DNA of 64,000 bases from Candidatus Treponema caballi (GTDB lineage: Bacteria > Spirochaetota > Spirochaetia > Treponematales > Treponemataceae): NCBI GenBank assembly GCA_018066285.1, contig JAGHRS010000052.1, positions 26,189 through 90,188 of the forward strand, read 5' to 3'. Position 1 is the stretch's first letter. Every line of letters starts with the position of its first letter. Under the pieces are notes generated by a model. That model made no database searches and was not told the origin of the DNA. It worked only from the letters and a program-made list of their open reading frames with translations. Position numbers and translations under genes: made by a program. Positions 1-8,368 of the stretch are shown piece by piece.

Positions 1-761
1 AAGTCATTTCAATCAACTATCCGACACACGACTACACCACAGGCGACACAACATCATACGACAAGCACGCATGGGTTTATCTGCCTGCAGGCTACAACGC
101 TGCTGACACAGCAACAAAGTACCCGGTTTTCGTACTGCTCCACGGCTTTGGACAGAACGAAAACACATGGGGCCTTTCAGACCAGGGCGACGGCGGAAAG
201 ATTAAGGGCTACATGGACCGCGGCATGGCTGACGGCTCTGTAAAGCCATTCATCCTTGTCGTTGCAACAGGCGTTGCAAGCAGGAACTGGGGCCCGAACG
301 GCGCTGGCGATGACTTCAACGGCTACAACGCATTCGGCGGCGAACTCAGAAACGACCTGCTTCCATACGTCTATGCAAACTTCAACTGCGCTGAAGGACG
401 TGACAACACAGCACTCGCAGGCCTTTCAATGGGTGGCGGACAGACACTGAGCATCGGTATCGGCGAGTGTCTCGACATCGTTGGAAACTTCGGTGCTTTC
501 TCTGCAGCAACATTCGTCGGCTCAAGAGACTTCATGGCTCAGGTAAACAGCACATTCCCGGACACAAAGATCAACACGCTGTACATGATCTGCGGCGATG
601 CAGACTTCCTGGTCTACAGCAGCTTCCCGGAATTCACCGGCGCATTCAGCAGCTGGGACAAGATTGAAGACTTCTCATTCGACACAGTCCCTGGCGGTAC
701 CCATGACTTCCCAGTCTGGTTCAAGGGATTCAAGAACTTCATCACAAAGATCTTCAAGTAA
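1..761 (+). CDS. CE1-type carbohydrate esterase (feruloyl esterase-like), 5' truncated by window edge
   Basis: The frame is open from the first bases of the window, so the N-terminus lies outside it. The visible 250 or so residues form an esterase-D/CE1-type alpha/beta hydrolase: a strand followed by LLHGFG (oxyanion loop), the nucleophile elbow GLSMGGG, an acidic segment CGDADFL and the catalytic histidine in GGTHDFPVW. Proteins of this family remove feruloyl or acetyl groups from xylan side chains and are often fused to xylanase or carbohydrate-binding modules, so the missing part may hold a signal peptide or another module. The GH10 xylanase near 61 kb supports a xylan-degrading role. Family assignment is secure; the exact substrate is inference. 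Confidence 0.85.
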   Translation, partial: VISINYPTHDYTTGDTTSYDKHAWVYLPAGYNAADTATKYPVFVLLHGFGQNENTWGLSDQGDGGKIKGYMDRGMADGSVKPFILVVATGVASRNWGPNGAGDDFNGYNAFGGELRNDLLPYVYANFNCAEGRDNTALAGLSMGGGQTLSIGIGECLDIVGNFGAFSAATFVGSRDFMAQVNSTFPDTKINTLYMICGDADFLVYSSFPEFTGAFSSWDKIEDFSFDTVPGGTHDFPVWFKGFKNFITKIFK

Positions 762-809
762 AGTCAATAAACACTGCCCGGTCTGCTTTAAAAGCAGCCG
801 TGACAAAAG

Positions 810-840
810 CCTGATTCTTCAAAGAGTCAGGCTTTTTTTT
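810..840 (+). terminator. Rho-independent terminator after the esterase
   Basis: An imperfect stem of CCTGATTCT and AGAGTCAGG with a short loop is followed by eight T residues. It lies 49 bases after the esterase stop. Confidence 0.85.
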
Positions 841-861
841 ATTCACTGATTTCCGGTGATA

Positions 862-870
862 TGGTAGAAT
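862..870 (+). promoter_or_regulatory. Extended -10 promoter of the first HD-GYP gene (leaderless)
   Basis: TGG-TAGAAT with the box at 865-870 is followed by six bases and ATG at 877. There is no Shine-Dalgarno sequence. The position supports 877 as the original start of the damaged gene downstream. Confidence 0.6.
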
Positions 871-876
871 ACTAAA

Positions 877-1980
877 ATGGCATCTGATTCCAAATTCACA
901 ACCTGGCTTAAAAGCAAATGGGATATTCTCAATAACGACAACATTCCTCAGAAAAGAAAAAACCGGCAGTTCCTTACACTGGCACTGGAATAGCAGACTT
1001 TCGTACTGACTGCAGTCCTGGCTGTACTGAACATGAAACGGAATCAGCAGCTGCTTTCCCTTCTTCTTGTTTCCTCATGGCCCTTTCTCATATTTGCCAC
1101 AATCTGGACAATCGTCAAGAAAGACAGAAAACCTGCAATTATCCTATATGAAGCCTTTTTCATCCTGCTATTCACCTACGCAGTCTACGCAGGTCCGAAC
1201 GACGGCGCCGGCATGCTCTGGATTTACCTCATGCCAATCCTGATAATCAGCATATTCGGCGTAAAACCTGCCCTGATAATTGACATCTGGTTCTCTCTTC
1301 TTTTTCTTATCCTCGCAGTAAGCCCAAAACTCCGTTCACTGTTGCAGTATACGTATCCGGAAGGAAGATTCCTCAACTGTCTGTTCATGTTCCTGTCAGA
1401 TATCATCATTTCATTCATCATCATGACAGGAAATATGGAAAGCCTTGCTTACCAGAACGATTATGCAAACCGTCTTAAGGATGCTCTTGAAGAAGAAAGT
1501 GAACTCAAGAGCATCTATGACACCGCACTGCTGCATGATATCGGAAAAATCGGCATTAACTGTGACATCCTCACAAAAAATGGTTCACTTACCGATGAAG
1601 AACACGCCTCAATAAGAAAACACACCGTCATTGGCGGAGAAATCCTTAAGGAAGTAGATTTCATCCCCGGCATATCAGACATTGTGCGCCATCATCATGA
1701 ATTCTGGGACGGCTCAGGATATCCTGACGGACTTGCGGGAACTGACATTCCCCTGGATTCACGCATTATTGCTGTAGCAGACTCGTTTGATGCCATGCTC
1801 CACGGAAGGAGCTACCGCAAAAAAATGACAGTCAGCCAGATAAGGGAAGACCTGATGGCAAAAAGCGGTACCCGGTATGACCCGGAAATCGTTTCCATCG
1901 TGCTTGAGCATTGTGCGGAGATGCATGCTGGTAATTGCCATTATCTTAGCGGTGGCAATTCCAATGTTCCTTATCCGTAA
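877..1980 (+). pseudogene. HD-GYP domain protein, membrane-bound, with amber codon and internal deletion
   Basis: The frame starting at ATG 877 runs to 1980 but is broken by TAG at 991-993 (codon 39); translation could only restart at ATG 1033, giving 315 residues. The N-terminal half has about five hydrophobic segments, followed by a short linker and part of an HD-GYP c-di-GMP phosphodiesterase domain. LLHDIGK, HHHEFWDGSGYPDGL and AVADSFDAM are present. The first 45 or so residues of a normal HD-GYP domain, including the conserved ExxD and HSxRV motifs, are absent: the linker runs directly into LLHDIGK. The C-terminus is fused out of frame into the next gene. It is probably a decaying paralogue of its neighbour; an assembly error is possible. 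Confidence 0.7.
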
Positions 1981-2797
1981 TGCTTACAGGCTGGCCATGT
2001 ATACCACAGGCGCCTCTCTTCTGATGCTGTTCTGCTATGGTCTGACAAAACTGACAGGTTCACTGGAATTGGGACGCGCTCTTGCCGGCCTTCTTATGAC
2101 CTGCCTCTATACACTGACCTTCCTGTTTGGAACAAGCGACGGTTTTGGCGCCAACTGGATGCTGCTCATGCCATGCCTGACCATGTACCTGCTCGGCTTC
2201 AGCAACGGCGTCATCATATCCCTCTATTTCTGGGGATTACTGTTTTTCTGTACGAAAATCCCGGGCGGATACGACATTCTGAAATATCCGTACTCAGACA
2301 GGTTCCTTTCCATCCTCTTCATTATCCTTACAGTGGAAACAGTCTTCTCAACTGTCTGCATGTATGAGTACTACAAGAACCAGCTGAAAATAAAGGAAAT
2401 GGAAGAAGACCTTGAAAAGGCCGTTCTTGAAGAACATGAAAAGCTGGCTGACATATCCCTCAAGACAATTCTCGTCATCAGCAATACCGTTGAAGCAAAA
2501 GATGAATACACAAGCCAGCATTCACACCGTGTTGCCGATTTCTCGTGCATGATTGCCAGAAAACTCGGCTGGTCAGAAGAACAGATTGCGCATTTACGGA
2601 ATATTGCCCTGCTGCACGATATTGGAAAAATCTCCGTGCCTGAAAGCGTACTCAACAAACCCGGAAAACTCACTGACGGAGAATGCGATCCAGACTACAT
2701 ACTTGGCGAACTGAACAAGGGCCGCGGCACCCAGTTTGATCCTGAACTGCTAGATATCTTCCTGGAAGTAATTAAGGAAGAAAACATCCTGCATTAA
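1925..2797 (+). pseudogene. HD-GYP domain protein, second copy, lacking the GYP half
   Basis: A membrane protein with about six N-terminal hydrophobic segments, a coiled-coil-like linker (EMEEDLEKAVLEEHEKL) and the start of an HD-GYP domain: EAKDEYTSQHSHRV and LLHDIGK are intact. Just after GKLTDGE the sequence jumps to DYILGELNKGRGTQFDPE, the extreme end of the family domain, so about 80 residues with the HH and GYP motifs are missing. An open frame exists from 1877, but homology with transmembrane sequence begins near ATG 1925, which overlaps the end of the upstream gene; neither start has a convincing ribosome site. Phosphodiesterase activity is unlikely. The lesion complements that of the upstream copy. 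Confidence 0.65.
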
Positions 2798-2859
2798 GAT
2801 TCACAGCCTGAAGCACTACCACAGCTCGGGAAATTTATCCTTTTTAGCTGGATATATTT

Positions 2860-2889
2860 ATTGGTTAACTCCTTCTCTGTGTGATATAC
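2860..2889 (+). promoter_or_regulatory. Promoter of the lipoprotein-pepF operon
   Basis: A possible -35 TTGGTT (2860-2865) is followed after 18 bases by an extended -10, TGA-TATACT (box 2884-2889). The start codon is 47 bases further on, so this transcript has a leader and a Shine-Dalgarno site, unlike the leaderless genes in the window. Confidence 0.55.
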
Positions 2890-2936
2890 TAGCATTTATA
2901 CAATAATTGGCAACACGCCAGAAAAAGGAGTTTTCT

Positions 2937-3473
2937 ATGAAAAAAATAGTATCTGTTCTTTTAGCACTTGTTGTTCTTCTTATGTTTACATCATGCCTTA
3001 CAGGCGGCGAAGACGTTGGTCCTACAGAAGGACGCGGCGTTCCTTCCCTGAGTTTTGGCGGCAGCTCATCCTCCGATGATGAAATTCACGGCGAAGCGGA
3101 AAGCACCGGTCTTACAGATGCAGACATGAAGGCCCTCTGCAAGAACTACGACAAAATCATGGATGCACTTGATGAATACGGTGCAAACTATGAAGTTGAC
3201 GATTACGATACATACGATGCCGACATTGACGCCATTTTCGAAGAATATGGCGTTTCAGGTCCAAACCAGTACAATAAATTCATCATGGTTTATTACTGCT
3301 ACATGGTTCTCGATTATGATGCAGAAATGAAGAAAGACTTTAAGACAGCCCTCACCATGAAGGCTATGGGTCTTGATCCAATCGCTGAATACCGCAGAAT
3401 GATCAATGATGATGACTACGCTATCGTTAAAGCAAACTATAAAGCATACAAGAAGGCAGTAGAAAACTACTAA
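2937..3473 (+). CDS. Acidic lipoprotein of unknown function
   Basis: ATG 2937 follows a clear ribosome site (AAAAGGAG, six bases upstream). The product, about 178 residues, has a lysine-led signal peptide ending in a lipobox (FTSC), so it should be exported and lipid-anchored. The mature protein begins with a Gly/Ser/Asp-rich linker and continues as an acidic, probably helical domain rich in Asp, Tyr and Lys. No known family was recognised. The stop codon overlaps the start of pepF by one base (TAATG), so the two are co-transcribed and probably translationally coupled, although no functional link is evident. Confidence 0.75.
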   Translation: MKKIVSVLLALVVLLMFTSCLTGGEDVGPTEGRGVPSLSFGGSSSSDDEIHGEAESTGLTDADMKALCKNYDKIMDALDEYGANYEVDDYDTYDADIDAIFEEYGVSGPNQYNKFIMVYYCYMVLDYDAEMKKDFKTALTMKAMGLDPIAEYRRMINDDDYAIVKANYKAYKKAVENY

Positions 3474-5266
3474 TGAAAACAAACAGCATTCCAGAAAGAA
3501 AAAACGTGCCCGCAAAGGATAAGTGGGACCTTACTTCACTATATATGAGCGACTCTGACTGGGAGTCTGACCTTTCACTCATTCCGGTTCTTGCAGACGA
3601 ACTGTGCAACTTCAAGGGCAAGCTGGCATCAAGTGCAGAAACCATGCGCGATGCACTTGATACATACTGTCAGCTGCTCATGGTAATGGAAACTTCAGGA
3701 AACTACGCGTTCCTGCTTGTCTCAGCAGATGCTGGTGACAGTTCCAACCAGGAAAAGTACAGCCGCTATATGATGACCTGTTCTCAGGCTGATGCAAAGA
3801 CAAGTTTCTTCATCCCGGAACTGCAGTCAATCCCTGATGACGAGATGAAAAAGCGCATGGAGCGCCCAGACTACGCAGATTACAAGATCTGGCTGTCAAA
3901 GAAAGCACGCATGAAGCCGTACATCTTAAGCGAAAAGGAAGAGCGCATCATGGCCCTGCAGTCAGAAGCAGGCGAAACGTCAAAACACACATACGAAACG
4001 TTTACTGACGTCGACCTGAACTTCGGCAAGGTAAAGACTCCGGATGGCATGAAACCGCTGACACAGACGACATGGTCATCATTCATGCACAATCCAGACA
4101 GGGAAATCCGCAGGAAAGCGTACAAGAAATATTACGGCACATTCGATGCGAACAAGAACACGCTTGCGTCACTGTATGCAGGCAGCGTCAATCAGGATGT
4201 ATTCCTGTCACGCGCACGCGGCTATGATTCAGTCCGCCAGATGCGCCTGTTCCCCGATAAAGTCGATGAATCCGTATACGACAACCTGGTAAACACTGTC
4301 CGGGCAAATCTTGAGCCGCTTCACAAATACTACAGCATCATGAAAAAGCTGCTCAAAGTGGATGAGCTCCGTCACTATGATGTGTACGTTCCGCTTATCC
4401 CTGAAGTGAACAAGATTACGCCGTATGAAGACGCCGTTGAAATCATCCGGAATGCGCTTGCCCCGCTTGGAAAAGAATACACGGACACTCTGTGTCACGG
4501 ACTTCTTTCAGGCTGGGTAGACAGATACGAAAACAAGGGCAAGCACAGTGGCGCTTTCAGTTCAGGAACTTTTGTCGGTGAACCGTTCATCCTGGTCAAC
4601 TACAAGGAAGATGTCATCCGCGATGTATTTACACTCGCGCATGAAGGCGGCCACTCCATGCACAGCTGGTACTCAAAGCGGTCCAACGTGTTCATGAGCT
4701 ATGACTACACAATCTTTGAGGCAGAAGTTGCCTCAACATTCAACGAGCAGCTCGTCTTCGAGTACCTGATGAAGACCGCTAAGGATGAGAAACTCAAGAA
4801 GTACCTCATTGCAACACGTGCTGGCGACATTCTTGCCACACTGTACCGCCAGACAATGTTCGCAGAGTTCGAGCATCAGGCACATGTCCTCGTTGAGCAG
4901 GGCAAACCGCTTTCTGCAGACGTACTCCGCGCAGAGTACCGAAAACTGCTTGAAGCGTACTTCGGTCCGGAAATGCACTTTGAAAAGACAAGTGACCTTG
5001 AAGGACTGCGTATTCCGCATTTCTACCGCGCATACTACGTCTATAAGTATGCAACCGGCATTTCCGCTTCCCTCGCACTGGCAAAGCGCGTCACCGAAGG
5101 CGGAGAGAAAGAGAAGGCAGACTACTTCAAGTTCCTGTGCTCAGGCGGTTCACGCTATCCTATTGAAGCGCTCAAGGTTGCCGGCGTAGACATGAGTACA
5201 ACAGCTCCTGTCCAGGCAGCATGTGACACATTCGCAGACCTTGTCCGCCAGATGGAAGCATTCTGA
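3473..5266 (+). CDS. pepF: Oligoendopeptidase F (M3 family zinc metallopeptidase)
   Basis: A 597-residue protein that matches the full length of PepF. The zinc site is visible as AHEGGHSMHSWYS (HExxH near residue 390), followed about 25 residues later by the third ligand region FEAEVASTFNE. The N-terminal helical domain has the family-typical DKWDLTSLY opening. PepF cleaves short cytosolic peptides; no signal peptide is present. It overlaps the stop codon of the upstream lipoprotein by one base. Confidence 0.93.
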   Translation: MKTNSIPERKNVPAKDKWDLTSLYMSDSDWESDLSLIPVLADELCNFKGKLASSAETMRDALDTYCQLLMVMETSGNYAFLLVSADAGDSSNQEKYSRYMMTCSQADAKTSFFIPELQSIPDDEMKKRMERPDYADYKIWLSKKARMKPYILSEKEERIMALQSEAGETSKHTYETFTDVDLNFGKVKTPDGMKPLTQTTWSSFMHNPDREIRRKAYKKYYGTFDANKNTLASLYAGSVNQDVFLSRARGYDSVRQMRLFPDKVDESVYDNLVNTVRANLEPLHKYYSIMKKLLKVDELRHYDVYVPLIPEVNKITPYEDAVEIIRNALAPLGKEYTDTLCHGLLSGWVDRYENKGKHSGAFSSGTFVGEPFILVNYKEDVIRDVFTLAHEGGHSMHSWYSKRSNVFMSYDYTIFEAEVASTFNEQLVFEYLMKTAKDEKLKKYLIATRAGDILATLYRQTMFAEFEHQAHVLVEQGKPLSADVLRAEYRKLLEAYFGPEMHFEKTSDLEGLRIPHFYRAYYVYKYATGISASLALAKRVTEGGEKEKADYFKFLCSGGSRYPIEALKVAGVDMSTTAPVQAACDTFADLVRQMEAF

Positions 5267-5290
5267 CAGATACAAAAGAAAAAAACACGG

Positions 5291-5370
5291 CAGTATCGGC
5301 AGATATGAATGGAGACTTTAGCGAAATTGTTAAAGTTTTCCATGAATTCTGCCGATATCTGTGATAGATT
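5291..5370 (+). promoter_or_regulatory. Long inverted repeat overlapping the promoter of the deaminase-like gene
   Basis: Arms at 5291-5312 and 5340-5361 form an imperfect hairpin whose outer part (TATCGGCAGA / TCTGCCGATA) pairs exactly. An extended -10, TGA-TAGATT (box 5365-5370), follows the right arm, which would therefore lie between the -35 and -10 regions. This suits an operator. The hairpin has no T-run on the plus strand, so it is a poor terminator for pepF. Confidence 0.45.
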
Positions 5371-5402
5371 ATCAGTATTGAAAATCGCGTGGAGATTTTG
5401 TC

Positions 5403-6311
5403 ATGAGTTTGTTAGACGAATTTGTTGCACATCCTAAAGTTGAGGCACACAATCACCTTAATCTTGGAATGTTTTATAAATCATATGCACCATGGGCAGG
5501 TTTCTATATTCCTGATTTTCCTCAGGAACATTACGACGGCCTGAACGGAATGCACGAGTACATCGGTCAGTATACACGTCCGAGAGCTACAACAGGACAG
5601 GATGCAAAGGATTTGTTCACACTCTCCATTGAGGATGCAATCAGAGACGGAATCACCGTTCTTGAAGGAAGCTGCGACCTTCAGTTCGTCGGCCACTGTG
5701 GCGGCATAGACCAGTTTGTAGAAATGGTCGCAGGTCTTCGCGATAAATACGCTGATAAGATTGATTTCAGACCTGAACTTGGTATTGGAAAACTGTTCCC
5801 TGCAGATAAAGTTCAGGCATGGGCTCCAGGCTGTCTTGAATCAGGTCTTTTCAAAAGTATGGACCTGTACGGACCTGAAGTTTTTGAAGGTCTTGAAACA
5901 TTCAAGCCGATTTTTGATGAGGCAGGAAAACTCGGCATTAAGAAGAAGGCTCATATCGGTGAGTTCTCAAATGCCGAAACTGTCCGTCAGTTTGTTGAAT
6001 ATTTTGAACTTGATGAAGTACAGCACGGTCTTGGCGCCTGCCAGGATGACAAAGTGCTTAAGATGCTTGTTGATAAGAAAATCCGCTGTAACGTCACCCC
6101 TGCAAGTAACGTTTCCCTCGGTGCCGCAAAGAGTCTTAAAGAACACCCGATGCGCAAGATGTGGGATGCAGGCTGCCGTCTGACCATCTGCACGGATGAC
6201 CTTCTGTTCTTCAACAGAAGCGTAAGTGAACAGTGTGTCGACATGGTTGACTGCGGGCTGTTTACAAAAGAAGAACTCTTTGCGATACTTGACTCAGAAA
6301 TAGATAAATAA
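5403..6311 (+). CDS. Adenosine deaminase-family metallohydrolase
   Basis: A 302-residue cytosolic amidohydrolase. The metal and catalytic signature of the adenosine/AMP deaminase family is visible in order: HNHLN near residue 20, KAHIGE near 190 (HxGE, proton shuttle), VQHG near 212 and CTDD near 262 (the TDD motif). It is somewhat shorter than classical adenosine deaminases (about 330-350), so the substrate may be adenosine or another purine or modified nucleoside. The start has GGAG eight bases upstream. A palindrome overlaps its promoter, suggesting specific regulation. Confidence 0.82.
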   Translation: MSLLDEFVAHPKVEAHNHLNLGMFYKSYAPWAGFYIPDFPQEHYDGLNGMHEYIGQYTRPRATTGQDAKDLFTLSIEDAIRDGITVLEGSCDLQFVGHCGGIDQFVEMVAGLRDKYADKIDFRPELGIGKLFPADKVQAWAPGCLESGLFKSMDLYGPEVFEGLETFKPIFDEAGKLGIKKKAHIGEFSNAETVRQFVEYFELDEVQHGLGACQDDKVLKMLVDKKIRCNVTPASNVSLGAAKSLKEHPMRKMWDAGCRLTICTDDLLFFNRSVSEQCVDMVDCGLFTKEELFAILDSEIDK

Positions 6312-6335
6312 ACTGATTTTCAGGAAATAACAAAA

Positions 6336-7295
6336 ATGAGTAAAAACGCAATCCAGCAGACAACTGCTGCCCTCTTACCGTCAGTATGCCGTGTATTCCG
6401 CGGCAATGAAGAAACGGTTAAGATGCTTCTGGCTGCCCTTTTCGCAGGCGGTCACGTCCTTCTTGAAGATGTTCCGGGAACCGGAAAAACGGTCCTTGCA
6501 AAAACCCTGGCAAAAAGCGCGGGGCTTCCCTATTCACGCATTCAGTGTACACCAGACCTCATGCCGTCAGACATTACCGGTTCATCCGTATGGCTGCCAC
6601 AGGAGCAGAAGTTTGATTACAGAGCTGGTCCAGTTCTTTCTTCCCTCGTACTCGTCGATGAGCTCAACAGAGCAACGCCCCGCACACAGTCTGCGCTTCT
6701 TGAGGCTATGGCCGAAGCTCAGGTCAGTGTTGATGGCGTAATCCACACCATAGACAAGCCGTTCTTTGTCATTGCGACTGAGAACCCCGTTGAATCAGAA
6801 GGAACGTTCCCGCTTCCAGAAGCACAGAAAGACCGCTTCATGCTGACCCTTTCAGTCGGCTACCCGGATGCGGAAAACGAGGCTGCCATCATTACAGCAC
6901 AGAGGGCCAGCGTTCATCCAGTGGAGACTGTTGAGGCCGTTGTCTCAAAGGAAGACATTCTTGCCTGTCAGGAAGAAGCCGCCGCCATTCATGTTGATGA
7001 AGCGGTCCTGCAGTATCTGCTTGACCTTGTTGCTGCAACAAGAAAGGATGACCGGCTGCAGTGCGGCGTTTCTCCGCGCGGTTCCATTGCGCTGTACAAG
7101 GCGGCACAGGCCTGGGCGGCAATTGAAGGAAGAAACTTCGTCACGCCCGAGGATGTAAAGCTGCTGGCCCTGCCGGCTTTCAGAAAGCGCCTTATCCTTA
7201 CTCCTGAGTCAACACTGAAAGGCTTCTCTGCTGAACACATCATTCAGGAACTGCTGATTTCCGTTCCGATTCCATCATTCAAAGCTCATGTATGA
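6336..7295 (+). CDS. MoxR-family AAA+ ATPase
   Basis: A 319-residue AAA+ protein: Walker A in EDVPGTGKTVLAKT, Walker B in LVLVDELNRATPRTQ, the MoxR-typical ATENPVESEGTFPLPEAQ (sensor 1) and SPRGSIALYKAAQA (sensor 2). MoxR ATPases act as chaperones, often for von Willebrand factor or transglutaminase partners. It is the first gene of a three-gene operon; the next gene overlaps it by four bases (ATGA), and the partners are DUF58 and DUF4129-like proteins, the usual MoxR neighbourhood. The ribosome site is weak (AGGAAA). Confidence 0.93.
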   Translation: MSKNAIQQTTAALLPSVCRVFRGNEETVKMLLAALFAGGHVLLEDVPGTGKTVLAKTLAKSAGLPYSRIQCTPDLMPSDITGSSVWLPQEQKFDYRAGPVLSSLVLVDELNRATPRTQSALLEAMAEAQVSVDGVIHTIDKPFFVIATENPVESEGTFPLPEAQKDRFMLTLSVGYPDAENEAAIITAQRASVHPVETVEAVVSKEDILACQEEAAAIHVDEAVLQYLLDLVAATRKDDRLQCGVSPRGSIALYKAAQAWAAIEGRNFVTPEDVKLLALPAFRKRLILTPESTLKGFSAEHIIQELLISVPIPSFKAHV

Positions 7296-8368
7296 TCAGG
7301 ATTCCTAAAAAAGTCAGAGATCTTTTCCTGTTTATCCTCATCCTCTTTCTTTTCACACCGTGGAAGTTCCTTCAGGCCATCCTCATGTCCGTTCTGGTGT
7401 GCATTCTGCTTTCATACCTGTATTCATGGAGGCTTTTACAGAATCTGTCTGTAGAACGGACTCTGAAATCTGTATCGCTTGCAAAAAACGAATCGGTAAA
7501 AATCACCTTTACGGTTAAGAATAACGGAATGCTTCCGGCCCTTGCCTGCTACATCCAGGATTATACAAACGAGCTTCTGGTCATCAACGGCCAGAACAGG
7601 CAGCTTTTAACGCTGAGAAGTCACGAGCTTGCTCCCATTTCCTATACGCTGATGGGAACTCACCGAGGTAAATACATGATAGGGCCGGTCACCATAAGAG
7701 TTGCAGATCCCCTCATGCTGTTTCCCGTTGAAATGAAACTTGATGCGCCTTGTGCCGTCACCGTCCGGCCTTCCCGCATTGAAGTGCCGGCAATCCCTAA
7801 ACCCGGCTTTCCTCAGGGCGTTCTTAAGATTCAGAACATTGCGTATGAAGACGTTACCATGCGCCGCTCCCTTCGTGAATACAGAAGCGGCGATGAGCAG
7901 AAGAGAATCAACTGGCGCGCGAGTGCCAGGCATACCGGCGCATCAGCCGCTTCTGGTCTGGCGTTGTTCACCAACGAATACGAGGCAACCTTTGACGCGC
8001 CGCTCTTCGTTTTCCTGAATCTTGCACTGGATGACTTCCCGCTCAAGCAGCGCTGGGAACAGGGCGAAAAAGCCATTGAAATTGCAGCCGCAGTCATTGA
8101 GAAGAGCAGTATGCTCGGCCAGAAATGCGGCTTTGCGGCGTACGGTACAGACTTTCCATATCTTGCTCCGGCAAAAAATCAGGCAGGCGCCATCCTTGAC
8201 CTGCTCGCCGTCATACAGATGGCAGAAGGAAGCGTCTCAACAAATCCGTATGATGTATACAAGGCGAAACTGCCGTCAGGAACACGCTTTCTGGTTATAG
8301 ACAGTTCCACCGTTGAAGATTACGACGCTGATTTTCCCAAAGGCGCCCTTGAAGGAGACCGTGTATGA
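7292..8368 (+). CDS. DUF58 domain protein, membrane-anchored
   Basis: A 358-residue protein with one or two N-terminal membrane segments (about residues 10-45), a beta-rich middle domain, and the DUF58 core around YRSGDEQKRINWRASARHTG. DUF58 proteins accompany MoxR ATPases and resemble von Willebrand A folds. It overlaps moxR and the following gene by four bases each, so all three are translationally coupled. The exact role is unknown in the family; cell-envelope assembly or stress tolerance is usually proposed. Confidence 0.88.
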   Translation: MIRIPKKVRDLFLFILILFLFTPWKFLQAILMSVLVCILLSYLYSWRLLQNLSVERTLKSVSLAKNESVKITFTVKNNGMLPALACYIQDYTNELLVINGQNRQLLTLRSHELAPISYTLMGTHRGKYMIGPVTIRVADPLMLFPVEMKLDAPCAVTVRPSRIEVPAIPKPGFPQGVLKIQNIAYEDVTMRRSLREYRSGDEQKRINWRASARHTGASAASGLALFTNEYEATFDAPLFVFLNLALDDFPLKQRWEQGEKAIEIAAAVIEKSSMLGQKCGFAAYGTDFPYLAPAKNQAGAILDLLAVIQMAEGSVSTNPYDVYKAKLPSGTRFLVIDSSTVEDYDADFPKGALEGDRV

